The notes: generated by a model from the sequence alone, not told the origin. Shown: positions 1 through 7,042, numbered from the stretch's first letter. The stretch: DNA of 11,209 nucleotides from Desulfobulbus sp. (GCA_030600525.1 JAUVLX010000089.1:1-11209), one strand, 5' to 3'. Program-made: numbers and translations.

Positions 1-112
1 TGCTCAGTGGAAAGAAATGCGAGAAGATCCGGCCACCAAAATTCACCGTCCCCGCCAGGTCTACACAGGGGAACCAGCCCGGATTTTTGCTCCTTTGGGA
101 GAACGGCTTTAA
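1..112 (+). CDS. C-terminal end of an unrecognised protein (partial)
   Basis: An open frame enters from the left edge (first full codon at position 2) and ends at TAA 110-112, giving 36 residues. It begins AQWKEMRED and ends IFAPLGERL. The segment is charged and rich in Arg and Pro, has no membrane segment, and its composition is typical of a soluble protein tail. I do not recognise the family and propose no function. It is the only plus-strand gene in the left third and converges on the minus-strand remnant at 181-456. A hairpin at 135-169 lies 22 bp past its stop. That it is coding is inferred from the uninterrupted frame, the protein-like composition and the hairpin just downstream; 36 codons is too short to be certain. 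Confidence 0.55.
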   Translation, partial: AQWKEMREDPATKIHRPRQVYTGEPARIFAPLGERL

Positions 113-134
113 CCAGCTTTTCGCATTGAAAGAC

Positions 135-169
135 TTCATCCTCCTGTGCTGATGATACAGGAGGATGAA
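135..169. terminator. Perfect 13-bp hairpin between convergent genes (possible terminator)
   Basis: Arms 135-147 (TTCATCCTCCTGT) and 157-169 (ACAGGAGGATGAA) are exact reverse complements around a 9-nt loop. The hairpin sits between the stop of the plus-strand partial gene (110-112) and the end of the minus-strand remnant (181), a usual place for a shared terminator. There is no T-run on either strand: the plus side is followed by AAAA. Factor-independent termination is therefore doubtful, and it may instead be a transcript-end stabiliser. Confidence 0.5.
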
Positions 170-180
170 AAAACCCATCC

Positions 181-456
181 TTAATATTTACCCCTCACCT
201 TGTAAGTCAGCTTCTGTTGCCCTTGAGGGGAAACAGGCACTTCCCAAACAACCGCCCTTGCTGCTTGCTCTACAGGTTACAACGTTGTACTTATCATTTT
301 CCAACCCTAGGCACAGGTCCTTCGACCCGAACAGACACTGGCTCCTTTTTAGCATTTTTAAGCGTCAACTCATACTCACTTTCAGTAATATATTCCTGCT
401 GTAAAGCGCATGCTATCTTCTCAAAATAGCGCTGTCGTTGAAAGAAACAAAAATGG
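181..456 (-). pseudogene. Decayed C-terminal remnant of a DUF4139-like protein
   Basis: Read on the minus strand just after the PilZ stop, one frame (456 down to TGA 294-296) gives a protein-like segment including YITESEYELTLKN and EPVSVRVEGPVP. A second frame (306 down to TAA 181-183) continues it with GWKMISTTL, an internal TAA at 277-279, then PVEQAARAVVWEVPV and QQKLTYKVRGKY. Joined, this follows the C-terminal pattern I know from DUF4139 proteins: a stretch like EYE-x-TLRN-x-K-x-EPV-x-V, then a W-containing strand, then a strand ending in V-x-VP, a short Gly turn, and a final L-x-Y-x-V. About 90 residues survive, with no start codon or upstream domain, one frameshift near 303-309 and one nonsense codon. 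It abuts the PilZ gene with only a few codons between, as if a deletion or insertion removed its 5' part. The family call is from memory of the pattern. A sequencing error could explain the frameshift but not easily both lesions and the missing N-terminus. Confidence 0.55.
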
Positions 457-458
457 CT

Positions 459-839
459 CTAGACTTTTCCACCTGCGCTTTGCACGATGAAATAACGAAG
501 CTGTGATTGCTGATCTAGAGTGAGGGTATCAAATTTAATACCGAGTCGCTTGGTGTGGAGTACACTGAATAGGGAAGGAGAAATGAGAGCTACTTCGGCA
601 ATAAGTTCCCCAGAAATGTGTGGCAGATAAGTATCTTTACCTGAGGAAAAAAGATCAAAATTGTAATCGGTAATACATTTTTCTTTAAATGCGACGTAAG
701 TGATCGCCATTCCTGATTCGCTGATATCAACTATTGCATGAGGAGTTGCTTCCAGAAAGGCATAAGTCCCTTCTTTTAGTTTATAACGTGGATGCTTACG
801 CCGCTCTTTCCGTTGTTGTACCTGCGGCATTTTTTCCAT
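459..839 (-). CDS. PilZ-domain protein (c-di-GMP binding)
   Basis: The gene encodes 126 residues, the size of a stand-alone PilZ domain. Both c-di-GMP signature motifs are visible: RxxxR as R14-K-H-P-R18 and (D/N)xSxxG as DISESG (38-43). The spacing of about 20 residues between them is normal. The rest fits the six-stranded PilZ barrel, with a closing strand around RLGIKFDTL (98-106). There is no signal peptide or membrane segment, so it is probably a cytoplasmic effector that changes partner binding when c-di-GMP rises; the partner is unknown. The start at ATG 839 is 19 bp behind the 40-codon gene, and the nearest AGGA is about 17 nt upstream, which is far. Translation may therefore be weak or coupled to the upstream small gene. 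A second ATG three codons in has no better ribosome site. Confidence 0.88.
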   Translation of the reverse strand: MEKMPQVQQRKERRKHPRYKLKEGTYAFLEATPHAIVDISESGMAITYVAFKEKCITDYNFDLFSSGKDTYLPHISGELIAEVALISPSLFSVLHTKRLGIKFDTLTLDQQSQLRYFIVQSAGGKV

Positions 840-858
840 AATCGCTTAAAAATTTATC

Positions 859-981
859 CTACACTTTACATGATTTAACAAGTTGACAATATTCACGCAC
901 CAATCGCCAGCGTTGAGCAGGACTTAAGCGAAAATAAATGGGACTGAGCATCAGGATTCGTATTGCTTGCCGAGGACTCAT
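859..981 (-). CDS. Small basic 40-aa protein upstream of PilZ gene
   Basis: A 40-codon frame runs from ATG 981-979 to TAG 861-859. Its ribosome site is textbook: AGGAGG at 994-989, 7 nt before the ATG, the best in the window. The product starts MSPRQAIRILMLSPIYF, continues RLSPAQRWRLVREYCQ, and is strongly basic, with a likely amphipathic helix in the second half. It has two cysteines (residues 32 and 38), no signal peptide and no clear membrane span. It precedes the PilZ gene by 19 bp on the same strand, suggesting co-transcription and possibly a related role. I do not recognise a named family. The support is the ribosome site, the operon position, the protein-like composition and a candidate promoter at 1046-1017. 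It is short enough to be missed by standard gene finders. Confidence 0.68.
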   Translation of the reverse strand: MSPRQAIRILMLSPIYFRLSPAQRWRLVREYCQLVKSCKV

Positions 982-988
982 AGTATTT

Positions 989-994
989 CCTCCT
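989..994 (-). promoter_or_regulatory. Ribosome binding site AGGAGG of the 40-aa gene
   Basis: The plus strand reads CCTCCT, giving AGGAGG on the minus strand with 7 nt (AAATACT) before ATG 981. It is a full anti-Shine-Dalgarno match at ideal spacing and is the main reason for calling such a short gene. Confidence 0.75.
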
Positions 995-1016
995 GATTTA
1001 ATTTTGGTCGTTGCTA

Positions 1017-1046
1017 TTATTAATGCAAAAAACGTCCCTAACTCAA
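1017..1046 (-). promoter_or_regulatory. Candidate sigma-70 promoter for the 40-aa/PilZ unit
   Basis: On the minus strand TTGAGT (1046-1041) serves as a -35 box and TAATAA (1022-1017) as a -10 box, with an 18-nt spacer containing a T-run. The predicted start near 1010 gives a leader of about 30 nt to ATG 981. Both boxes are imperfect and the region is AT-rich, so chance is possible. Confidence 0.4.
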
Positions 1047-1111
1047 AAAATATACATTATCTCCTGTAATGACCGTCTCACCGGCCCTTAATGTCAATCA
1101 ATTCGCAACAC

Positions 1112-1139
1112 AAAAAAAAACAAAATCCGAAAAAACGGA
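1112..1139 (-). terminator. Weak T-rich terminator candidate downstream of polA
   Basis: On the minus strand, about 60 nt after the polA stop, TCCG-TTTTTT-CGGA forms a 4-bp stem (1139-1126). It is followed directly by a 14-nt tract that is all T except one G (1125-1112). The U-tract is excellent but the stem is very short, so efficiency is uncertain. No other hairpin lies between polA and the next minus-strand gene. Confidence 0.4.
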
Positions 1140-1199
1140 ACAATCGGAAATAAATATCCTTAATCGTGGAAAAACACCCAATACCTGCAAACTGTATGG

Positions 1200-3896
1200 T
1201 TATTTCAATGAAACACGTTCATCTTTGCCAAGGTTTTGACCATAATCAAGATGCACAGTCAGAGGCACATCGAGAATAGCTGCATTTTCCATGGATTCCT
1301 GCAGCAACCGAGCAACTGCTGTCATCTCTTTGTCAGGCACTTCAAGAACGAGTTCGTCATGAATCTGGAGAATCATCCTTGCCTCAAACCCGTTCTTTTT
1401 CAGCTCTCCATCTACCTGTAACATGGCCTTTTTCATAATATCAGCAGCCGTTCCCTGAATAGGTGTGTTTATGGCGATACGCTCTGCAAATTCCCGCTTG
1501 GTTCGATTACTACTGTTTATTTCAGGCACGCTTCTCCTTCGCCCTGTCAATGTTGTAACAAACCCCTGTTCTCTGGCCTGCCCTACAACCTTTTCCATAA
1601 ACTCCTGTATCCCGGAAAAATGAGCAAAATAACGATCAATAAATGCCTGCGCCTCCTTCCTGCTCACATCGAGCTGATTGGCCAGGCCATAGCTCGACAT
1701 CCCGTACACGATACCAAAATTAATCGTTTTTGCTGCTCGCCGCATTTCTGCTGTTACCAGCTCCGAGGCAACTGAAAAAATCTGCGAGGCGGTTTGCCGA
1801 TGGATATCATCTCCCCTGTTAAAGGCAGCAATCAAGGTCGGATCTTGTGAATAATGAGCCATTACCCGAAGGTCAACCTGGGAATAATCACCGGCCAGGA
1901 GCTGCCATCCGCTTTCAGCAATAAAAGCTGATCGAATACGCCTCCCCTCTTCTGTCCTAATCGGAATATTCTGCAAGTTTGGATTGCTTGAGCTGAGCCT
2001 TCCTGTAGCGGTGCCACACTGATTATAGGATGTATGAACTCGACCGCTTTGCGGATCTCGGAGCGCTGCTAGTTTGTCCACATACGTGGACTTGAGCTTG
2101 GCGATGTTGCGATACTGAAGGATCAACGCTGGTAGCTCATGATGCTTTTTTAATTTCTCTAAAACCTTAACATCTGTTGACCATCCGGTTTTAGTTTTCC
2201 TCCCTTTTGGCAGCTCAAGTTCTTCGAACAAAATTTCGCCCAGCTGTTTGGGTGATTGTATATTAAATTCCTTGCCAGCAGCAGCATAGATCTGTTGCTC
2301 ATAACGATCAAGCTCTTGGCCAAAATCCTGAGCAAGAATTGCCAGGGTATCGGCATCAACAATAATACCGTTTGTTTCCATGGATGCAAGCACTCTTACC
2401 AACGGGCCTTCCACGTTTTCAAGCAATGGCAGCAATCCCCATTCAGCCAATTGCTCTCGCTGTCTTATATACAGTTGCAACGCACCATACACATCTTCAC
2501 AGCTGTAATCTTTTGCCGCATTAATTTCTACCCAGGCAAAGGCATCATTTTTTTTATCTCCACCCACCACTTCGGCAAAAGGAGTCAAGCGGATATCAAT
2601 TTCTTCACAGAGATCGTCTAGTTTATACGACCTTCGTCCCGGATCAAGTAACCAAGCACCGATCATTGTATCATGCAGGGGCCCTTGGAGTTGCACCCCT
2701 CCATTACGTGGCGAGGCTAACACCGCATAATCATACTTTAAATTATGGCCCACCTTAACCAACTTCTCGTCTTCAAAAAACGGTCGTAATTTTTCAACAA
2801 GAAAATCTTTTTCGAACTGGCCAGAGATCCTGCCATCTTCAGTCACATGACCGCAAGGGATGTACCAGGCAGCCTTATCATCTAAACACAAGGAGATTCC
2901 CACGAGGTTTGCAACCCGCGTATTCAGAGAGTCGGTTTCAGTATCAAGCACCACAGAAGAGGCAGATTCGAGTTGCTGACAAAGCTCATCCAACTGCTCC
3001 TCATCCTGTACCAGATAAAAGTTTTCCGTACTCACCTTGGCAGTCTTGACCTCATTTTTTAGAAGGGTATGAAACTCAAGCTCTGTATACAGGCTGCGCA
3101 ATTTATCATCGTCTGCCTCCTGAACAATATATTGCTCAAGCTGAGACGGAACATCGGCCTCACTGTTCAGCCGAATCAGATCTCTTGACAAAAAAGCATC
3201 TTCCTGATGCTCAATGATCCGCTCTTTCATCTTAGACTTTTTCAATTCATCAACAGCGCCATAGAGTCCCTCCAAGGTCTGGTACTGACTCATGAGCTTC
3301 TGCGCGGTTTTGGGGCCAACACCCGGGACACCCGGAATATTGTCGGCACTGTCTCCGGTCAGGGCAAAGTAATCAAGCAGCCCTGAGACTGAAATCCCAT
3401 ATTTGTCCTTCACTGCACCTTCATCCATCAGCCGGTCGTTCATAGGATCCCACAGGGTTACCTGGTCGGAAACAAGCTGCAGTAAATCCTTGTCACCAGA
3501 AACAATAACAACCCGGCACCCAAGGGCAGTCATCCTGGCAACCGATGAGGCTATAAGATCGTCAGCTTCCTGTCCTATCTCGGCAAGACTGAGAATATTA
3601 TAGGCTTCTATCAACGATCGTATATAAGGCACCTGAACAACAAGGTCATCGGGCATTGGTGGCCGATTTGCCTTATAATCTGAAAACATATCATGACGGA
3701 AAACCGGTCCACGGCTATCTAAAGCTATGGCAAGGTACTCAGGCCTCTTATCGTTGATGAGTTTTTTCAGCATAGCTGCAAAACCGTAGACAGCATGGGT
3801 CGGCAGCCCACTGCTATTAGTCAGCGGTCTCACTGCATGGTAGGCGCGATAGATATAGGCACTGCCGTCTATGATGTATATTTCTGGACTGGTCAT
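1200..3896 (-). CDS. polA: DNA polymerase I (5'-3' exo, 3'-5' exo, polymerase)
   Basis: This 898-aa protein is full length for PolA, which fills gaps and removes RNA primers in replication and excision repair. The N-terminal 5'-3' nuclease (about 1-290) shows YIIDGSAYIYRAYHA, DKDLLQ (135-140), GDSADNIPGVPGVGPKTA (181-198) and the helix-hairpin-helix behind it. The 3'-5' proofreading domain (about 295-480) keeps its metal ligands: D318 and E320 in LDTETDS, D389 in GHNLKYDYAVL and D468 in CEDVYGAL, so proofreading should be active. The polymerase domain (about 500-898) has motif A AGDYSQVDLRVMAH (D670), the O-helix RRAAKTINFGIVYG (719-732) and motif C QIHDELVLEV (D847, E848). The start ATG 3896 fits the family N-terminus, although the ribosome site is weak. 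A terminator at 3976-4005 separates it from the upstream gene, so it is probably transcribed alone. Confidence 0.98.
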   Translation of the reverse strand: MTSPEIYIIDGSAYIYRAYHAVRPLTNSSGLPTHAVYGFAAMLKKLINDKRPEYLAIALDSRGPVFRHDMFSDYKANRPPMPDDLVVQVPYIRSLIEAYNILSLAEIGQEADDLIASSVARMTALGCRVVIVSGDKDLLQLVSDQVTLWDPMNDRLMDEGAVKDKYGISVSGLLDYFALTGDSADNIPGVPGVGPKTAQKLMSQYQTLEGLYGAVDELKKSKMKERIIEHQEDAFLSRDLIRLNSEADVPSQLEQYIVQEADDDKLRSLYTELEFHTLLKNEVKTAKVSTENFYLVQDEEQLDELCQQLESASSVVLDTETDSLNTRVANLVGISLCLDDKAAWYIPCGHVTEDGRISGQFEKDFLVEKLRPFFEDEKLVKVGHNLKYDYAVLASPRNGGVQLQGPLHDTMIGAWLLDPGRRSYKLDDLCEEIDIRLTPFAEVVGGDKKNDAFAWVEINAAKDYSCEDVYGALQLYIRQREQLAEWGLLPLLENVEGPLVRVLASMETNGIIVDADTLAILAQDFGQELDRYEQQIYAAAGKEFNIQSPKQLGEILFEELELPKGRKTKTGWSTDVKVLEKLKKHHELPALILQYRNIAKLKSTYVDKLAALRDPQSGRVHTSYNQCGTATGRLSSSNPNLQNIPIRTEEGRRIRSAFIAESGWQLLAGDYSQVDLRVMAHYSQDPTLIAAFNRGDDIHRQTASQIFSVASELVTAEMRRAAKTINFGIVYGMSSYGLANQLDVSRKEAQAFIDRYFAHFSGIQEFMEKVVGQAREQGFVTTLTGRRRSVPEINSSNRTKREFAERIAINTPIQGTAADIMKKAMLQVDGELKKNGFEARMILQIHDELVLEVPDKEMTAVARLLQESMENAAILDVPLTVHLDYGQNLGKDERVSLK

Positions 3897-3975
3897 GGCA
3901 TTTTGCTGGTAAAAGAAATCGTTTGAAAAGTAAATGGCACAGAGACCCTTAACAGGATTTCAGGTATAGGGGCAA

Positions 3976-4005
3976 ATAAAAAGCCCCTGCCAGACGACAG
4001 GGGCT
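3976..4005 (-). terminator. Intrinsic terminator of the HPF/cold-shock gene
   Basis: On the minus strand an 8-bp perfect stem AGCCCCTG/CAGGGGCT (arms 4005-3998 and 3989-3982, 8-nt loop) is followed by TTTTTATTTG. It begins 24 nt past the stop of the HPF/cold-shock gene and about 80 nt before polA. A third arm, GCCCCT at 3973-3968 on the minus strand, could pair instead with the second terminator arm. This makes a competing hairpin possible. Confidence 0.85.
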
Positions 4006-4028
4006 GAAATAAATTTATAAAATACTTA

Positions 4029-4574
4029 TCAGGCTGAAGCGCTTTTCACCCATGATGCCTGAGGACCTTTGTCGCCCTCCTCAACGGCTAACGTTACAGC
4101 ATCACCTTCGGACAAATCACTCATGGAAATATCTTTTAAAGTTCCGGCGTGGAAGAATATTTCCTGCTGGTCACCAGTGACAATAAACCCATAGGCTTCT
4201 TCGGGGAAAAGCCTTTTAATTACTCCAGATGCCGTGGTATCCACAGTTGCTCCATGGACAGCCTTGGCTCCTTTGTGGTTTTGTTTTTTTCTCACCTTTT
4301 CCTTGAGCCGCAACCCAAGTACATCAAAAGCCTCAACCAACAGTGGCCTGACATTTTCCCCCGAACGTTTAACAACGACTGTGTCGTTAGGAACAGAAGC
4401 GACCAGGCGAACCTCGTATCCTCCCTCCTTATGACCAGGGGTAGCCTCAATCGTTACGCGAAGATGATGAACAAAACTGGCATAATGACGAATAAGCTTA
4501 TTGCGCTCTCCCTCAATTTTTTCCTGCCAACCTTTTCGCATATCCAGATTTTTGGCTTCGGTTTTCAGTTCCAT
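4029..4574 (-). CDS. HPF/RaiA-like ribosome-associated domain fused to a cold-shock domain
   Basis: The 181-aa product has two parts. Residues 1-97 resemble the HPF/RaiA (sigma-54 modulation/ribosome hibernation) fold: an initial strand with a target-like segment (MELKTEAKNLDM), a helix with KLIRHYASFVHHLRVTIEA, a strand YEVRLVASVP, a strand DTVVVKR, then a helix (LLVEAFDVLGLRLKEKV). A basic linker (about 98-112) leads to a cold-shock OB-fold domain (117-178) with GVIKRLFPEEAYGFIV (RNP1 region 127-132) and EIFFHAG (RNP2 region 138-144). HPF domains bind the 30S decoding channel and cold-shock domains bind single-stranded RNA. The fusion probably acts on ribosomes or mRNA during cold or stationary stress; this role is inferred. 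The start is fixed by TGGAGG 6 nt before ATG 4574. The gene ends at a strong terminator and is divergent from hemH. Confidence 0.85.
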   Translation of the reverse strand: MELKTEAKNLDMRKGWQEKIEGERNKLIRHYASFVHHLRVTIEATPGHKEGGYEVRLVASVPNDTVVVKRSGENVRPLLVEAFDVLGLRLKEKVRKKQNHKGAKAVHGATVDTTASGVIKRLFPEEAYGFIVTGDQQEIFFHAGTLKDISMSDLSEGDAVTLAVEEGDKGPQASWVKSASA

Positions 4575-4580
4575 ACATAT

Positions 4581-4586
4581 CCTCCA
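4581..4586 (-). promoter_or_regulatory. Ribosome binding site TGGAGG of the HPF/cold-shock gene
   Basis: The plus strand reads CCTCCA, giving TGGAGG on the minus strand with 6 nt before ATG 4574. It supports this start over the longer minus-strand frame that overlaps the region. Confidence 0.7.
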
Positions 4587-4647
4587 CTGTTTATAGCGTC
4601 GACGGCCCCATGCCGCCTCTCAACAGGCCGATGTTTCTCAACCCCTG

Positions 4648-4764
4648 CCATACTTTGACACAAACGCACGACAGCTACCCCGAGCATAGCATGATATTGA
4701 ACAAATGTGAGATGTGGAAAGAAAGGTGAGGAAGTATGAGGAAACAAAGTAACCATACTTTGAC
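4648..4764 (+). repeat. Pair of 12-bp direct repeats flanking the divergent promoter region
   Basis: CCATACTTTGAC occurs at 4648-4659 and again at 4753-4764, 105 bp apart start to start, which is ten helical turns at 10.5 bp per turn. The second copy contains the -35 box of the hemH promoter. The repeats lie between the divergent HPF/cold-shock gene and hemH. This would suit a regulator that binds both sites and loops the DNA, but no such regulator is identified and chance duplication is possible. Confidence 0.4.
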
Positions 4765-4788
4765 TATAGCCATTGTTTATCTTATAAA
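4760..4788 (+). promoter_or_regulatory. Sigma-70 promoter of hemH
   Basis: TTGACT at 4760-4765 (5 of 6 matches to TTGACA), a 17-nt spacer, and TATAAA at 4783-4788 (5 of 6 matches to TATAAT). The predicted transcript starts near 4795, leaving a leader of about 53 nt before ATG 4848. It is the best promoter match I found in the window. Confidence 0.7.
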
Positions 4789-4847
4789 TCAAGGGGTAAG
4801 ATCACATTTTATTGACCTGAACTCCAAACGCTGGTTACTCTTTCGTT

Positions 4848-5801
4848 ATGACTATACAAAATAAAAAAGGCGTGCTCCTCTTAAACCTTGGCGGCCCTGA
4901 AAAGCTTGAAGATATTCGTCCTTTTCTCTACAATCTTTTCTCGGATAGACAGATCATCAGATTGGGTCCGTCATTTTTACAAAAACCTATCGCTGCTTTC
5001 ATTGCCAGGCGCAGGGCACCTAAAAGCGCACTCAACTACCGCAAGATAGGCGGCGGATCACCCCTTCGTAAAATTACCGACCAACAGGCCGCAGCTCTGG
5101 AATCAGCCCTTGCACAAGATGGTAATTTTTCAGTCCGGTCCTGCATGCGCTACTGGCATCCCTTTGCACACGAAATTCTTCCTCAATTAGTTGCCGAAGG
5201 GGTAAAGGAAATCATCGCACTCCCTCTCTACCCTCATTATTCAATAGCCACCAGCGGTTCTTCATTTTCAGATCTGGACCAAACCGCAAAAAAACTCGGC
5301 TTAAAACTCAATATAAAGAAAATCCATTCGTGGCCGACTCAACAACAATACATCGAGAGCCTAACCGCTAAAATCGAAGAAGGGATCCTTTCCTTTGCAG
5401 GAGAAGAGGTTGAAATTGTTTACAGTGCCCACAGCCTGCCGGTGCGTTTTATAGAAGAAGGGGACCCTTATGTAGACGACATGCAACAGACCATTGCAGC
5501 CCTTGAGCAGAAAACGGGAAGGATAGGACACCTATGCTATCAAAGCCGAAGTGGCCCGGTAGAATGGCTGGGGCCATCGACACCAGAAACCATTGAAAAG
5601 CTTGCACAGGCCAAATGTAAGAATCTGCTCATAGTGCCCATTTCCTTTGTTTCTGACCATGTGGAAACACTGTACGAACTTGACATCCAGTACAGAAAAT
5701 TAGCTGAGGACTTGGGAATGAATTACAAAGTAACTAGCGGCCTGAATACTGAACCTCTCTTTATCGAGGGACTACGTCAGTTAGTTTTGATGGAATCGTA
5801 A
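4848..5801 (+). CDS. hemH: Ferrochelatase
   Basis: Ferrochelatase inserts Fe2+ into protoporphyrin IX (or, in coproporphyrin pathways, coproporphyrin III) to make haem, at or near the inner face of the membrane. The 317-aa length is normal. Visible motifs are GVLLLNLGGPE (8-18), GGGSPLRKIT (68-77), MRYWHPF (100-106), the active-site YSAHSLPVRFIEEGDPY (192-208) with the catalytic His195, YQSRSGPVEWLGPST (231-245), and the second catalytic region FVSDHVETLYELD (267-279) with E273. All key residues are intact. It is the only complete plus-strand gene in the window and has its own promoter at 4760-4788. The ribosome site before ATG 4848 is poor, but the start matches the family N-terminus. Convergent rodA begins 135 bp past the stop on the other strand. 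The presence of hemH implies cytochrome or other haem-protein synthesis. Confidence 0.97.
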   Translation: MTIQNKKGVLLLNLGGPEKLEDIRPFLYNLFSDRQIIRLGPSFLQKPIAAFIARRRAPKSALNYRKIGGGSPLRKITDQQAAALESALAQDGNFSVRSCMRYWHPFAHEILPQLVAEGVKEIIALPLYPHYSIATSGSSFSDLDQTAKKLGLKLNIKKIHSWPTQQQYIESLTAKIEEGILSFAGEEVEIVYSAHSLPVRFIEEGDPYVDDMQQTIAALEQKTGRIGHLCYQSRSGPVEWLGPSTPETIEKLAQAKCKNLLIVPISFVSDHVETLYELDIQYRKLAEDLGMNYKVTSGLNTEPLFIEGLRQLVLMES

Positions 5802-5880
5802 AAACTTCGGTTTACGTATCGTGGCATTTTGCATGGCCTTTGACATACCTTTTGCCTTGCCTTGCACCCTATCCCAGATT

Positions 5881-5914
5881 TCTCATTGAACAAATTGAGA
5901 CAATGTTCATGAGA
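5881..5914. terminator. Bulged hairpin between convergent hemH and rodA
   Basis: TCTCA-(T)-TGAACA (5881-5892) pairs with TGTTCA-TGAGA (5904-5914). This gives 11 bp with one bulged base and an 11-nt loop. It lies between two convergent gene ends and may serve as a shared transcript end, but neither strand has a T-run after it. The remainder of 5802-5935 shows nothing else I can support. Confidence 0.35.
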
Positions 5915-5935
5915 ATTCCGGGCTGATCAGGTAGT

Positions 5936-7036
5936 TTAAAAACGACGCATTCGTATATTCATCAGGATACCAATGGCAACCATGGTTGTAATCAAAGAGG
6001 AACCACCATAACTAAATAAAGGTAGCGGAATTCCAACAACCGGCAAAAAGCCCATGATCATAAAAAGATTAATAACTGCCTGCCAAAAAATCATCATCAC
6101 CAGCCCATAGGCAAGTAACACCCCAAATTTATCCCTTGCACTCAGGGCAATATTAATCCCCCAGAGGAGTAGAAAAAAATAACAACTAAGAAAAAACAAA
6201 GCCCCGGCAAAGCCCCACTCCTCCCCCCATACGGAAAAAGCAAAATCAGTATGACGCTCGGGCAGAAAATTCAAGTGCCCCTGGGTGCCCTCCATAAAGC
6301 CCTTGCCAAAGGTTTTGCCACTTCCCACCGCAATCTTTGATTGCATGATCTGGTACCCGTGGTTCATAGGGTCTCCCTCAGGGTTGAGAAAGGTTTCAAT
6401 ACGCCGTCTTTGGTAATCTTTGAGCAAAAATTTCCAACCAAACAAAATGCACGCCATCCCGGCACCACCAAGAATACCGATGGTTGACCAGCGTAACTTG
6501 ACAAACAGGGTCATCGACACAAAAAGAATGCCCAGCATCAGTGCTGTACCTAAATCAGGCTGAATCATAATAAGGACAAAAGGAATAGCCGTAAGAATGA
6601 CAGGCTTAACAAGATCACGGATGCGATAGCCATCACGGATTTCATTTTTGGAGTAACAGGAGGCGAGAACAAGCACCAGAGTCAACTTTGCCGGTTCAGA
6701 TGGCTGCAGTTTGAAAAAACCAAGATTAATCCAGCGCTGGGTACCGGCAATGGTATCCACAAACAAAGTGGCGTAGAGCAACAAAAGGACCACTCCGCCA
6801 TACATCAGGTAACCAAAGGTTGCCAGCTCAATATAATCAACCGAAATAAAAATCAGAATCAAAAACAAAGCCGCAACAAAAAGATAGAGCTGTTTAAAAA
6901 ATATTGGAGAACCACTCCCGCTTCCGCTCCAGGTGGAGCTGTAGAGATTGGCGAGCGCCATGCCGGATACCAAAACCAGCATGAGCAGCATCACCCAGTC
7001 AAAATGAAGAATTAATCGACGGTCAAAACGTAACAT
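5936..7036 (-). CDS. rodA: Rod-shape peptidoglycan glycosyltransferase RodA (SEDS family)
   Basis: RodA polymerises lipid II into glycan strands during cell elongation and pairs with PBP2. The product has 366 residues and about ten hydrophobic spans. SEDS signatures include GTQRWINLG (98-106), FKLQPSEPAKLTLVL (108-122), MIQPDLGTAL (157-166), LNFLPERHTDFAFSVWGEE (255-273) with the catalytic-type Asp264, and the C-terminal PVVGIPLPLFSYGGSS (332-347). Its length is typical. ATG 7036 is 6 bp past the mrdA stop (TAAGAGTCTATG), so translation is probably coupled to mrdA. It is the last gene of the operon, with the hairpin at 5881-5914 downstream. FtsW is the related division paralogue, but the position directly behind mrdA in the mre cluster favours RodA. 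Confidence 0.97.
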   Translation of the reverse strand: MLRFDRRLILHFDWVMLLMLVLVSGMALANLYSSTWSGSGSGSPIFFKQLYLFVAALFLILIFISVDYIELATFGYLMYGGVVLLLLYATLFVDTIAGTQRWINLGFFKLQPSEPAKLTLVLVLASCYSKNEIRDGYRIRDLVKPVILTAIPFVLIMIQPDLGTALMLGILFVSMTLFVKLRWSTIGILGGAGMACILFGWKFLLKDYQRRRIETFLNPEGDPMNHGYQIMQSKIAVGSGKTFGKGFMEGTQGHLNFLPERHTDFAFSVWGEEWGFAGALFFLSCYFFLLLWGINIALSARDKFGVLLAYGLVMMIFWQAVINLFMIMGFLPVVGIPLPLFSYGGSSLITTMVAIGILMNIRMRRF

Positions 7037-7042
7037 AGACTC

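Noticed and set aside
165..429. Two overlapping plus-strand frames (165-404 and 217-429)
   Set aside because: They are antisense to the DUF4139-like remnant, have poor protein composition, and the only purine-rich site touches the ATG with no spacing.
1043..1057. Four-codon frame (MYIF) after an AGGAGA site in the leader region
   Set aside because: The spacing is only 2 nt and the frame is too short to distinguish from chance. It also overlaps the candidate promoter.
4655..4688. TTGACA at 4655-4660 as a second plus-strand promoter
   Set aside because: A perfect -35 box, but no -10-like sequence lies 15-19 nt downstream.
4565..4792. 75-codon minus-strand frame upstream of the HPF/cold-shock gene
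   Set aside because: It lacks a ribosome site, covers the promoter region, has no recognisable domain, and overlaps the better supported start at 4574.
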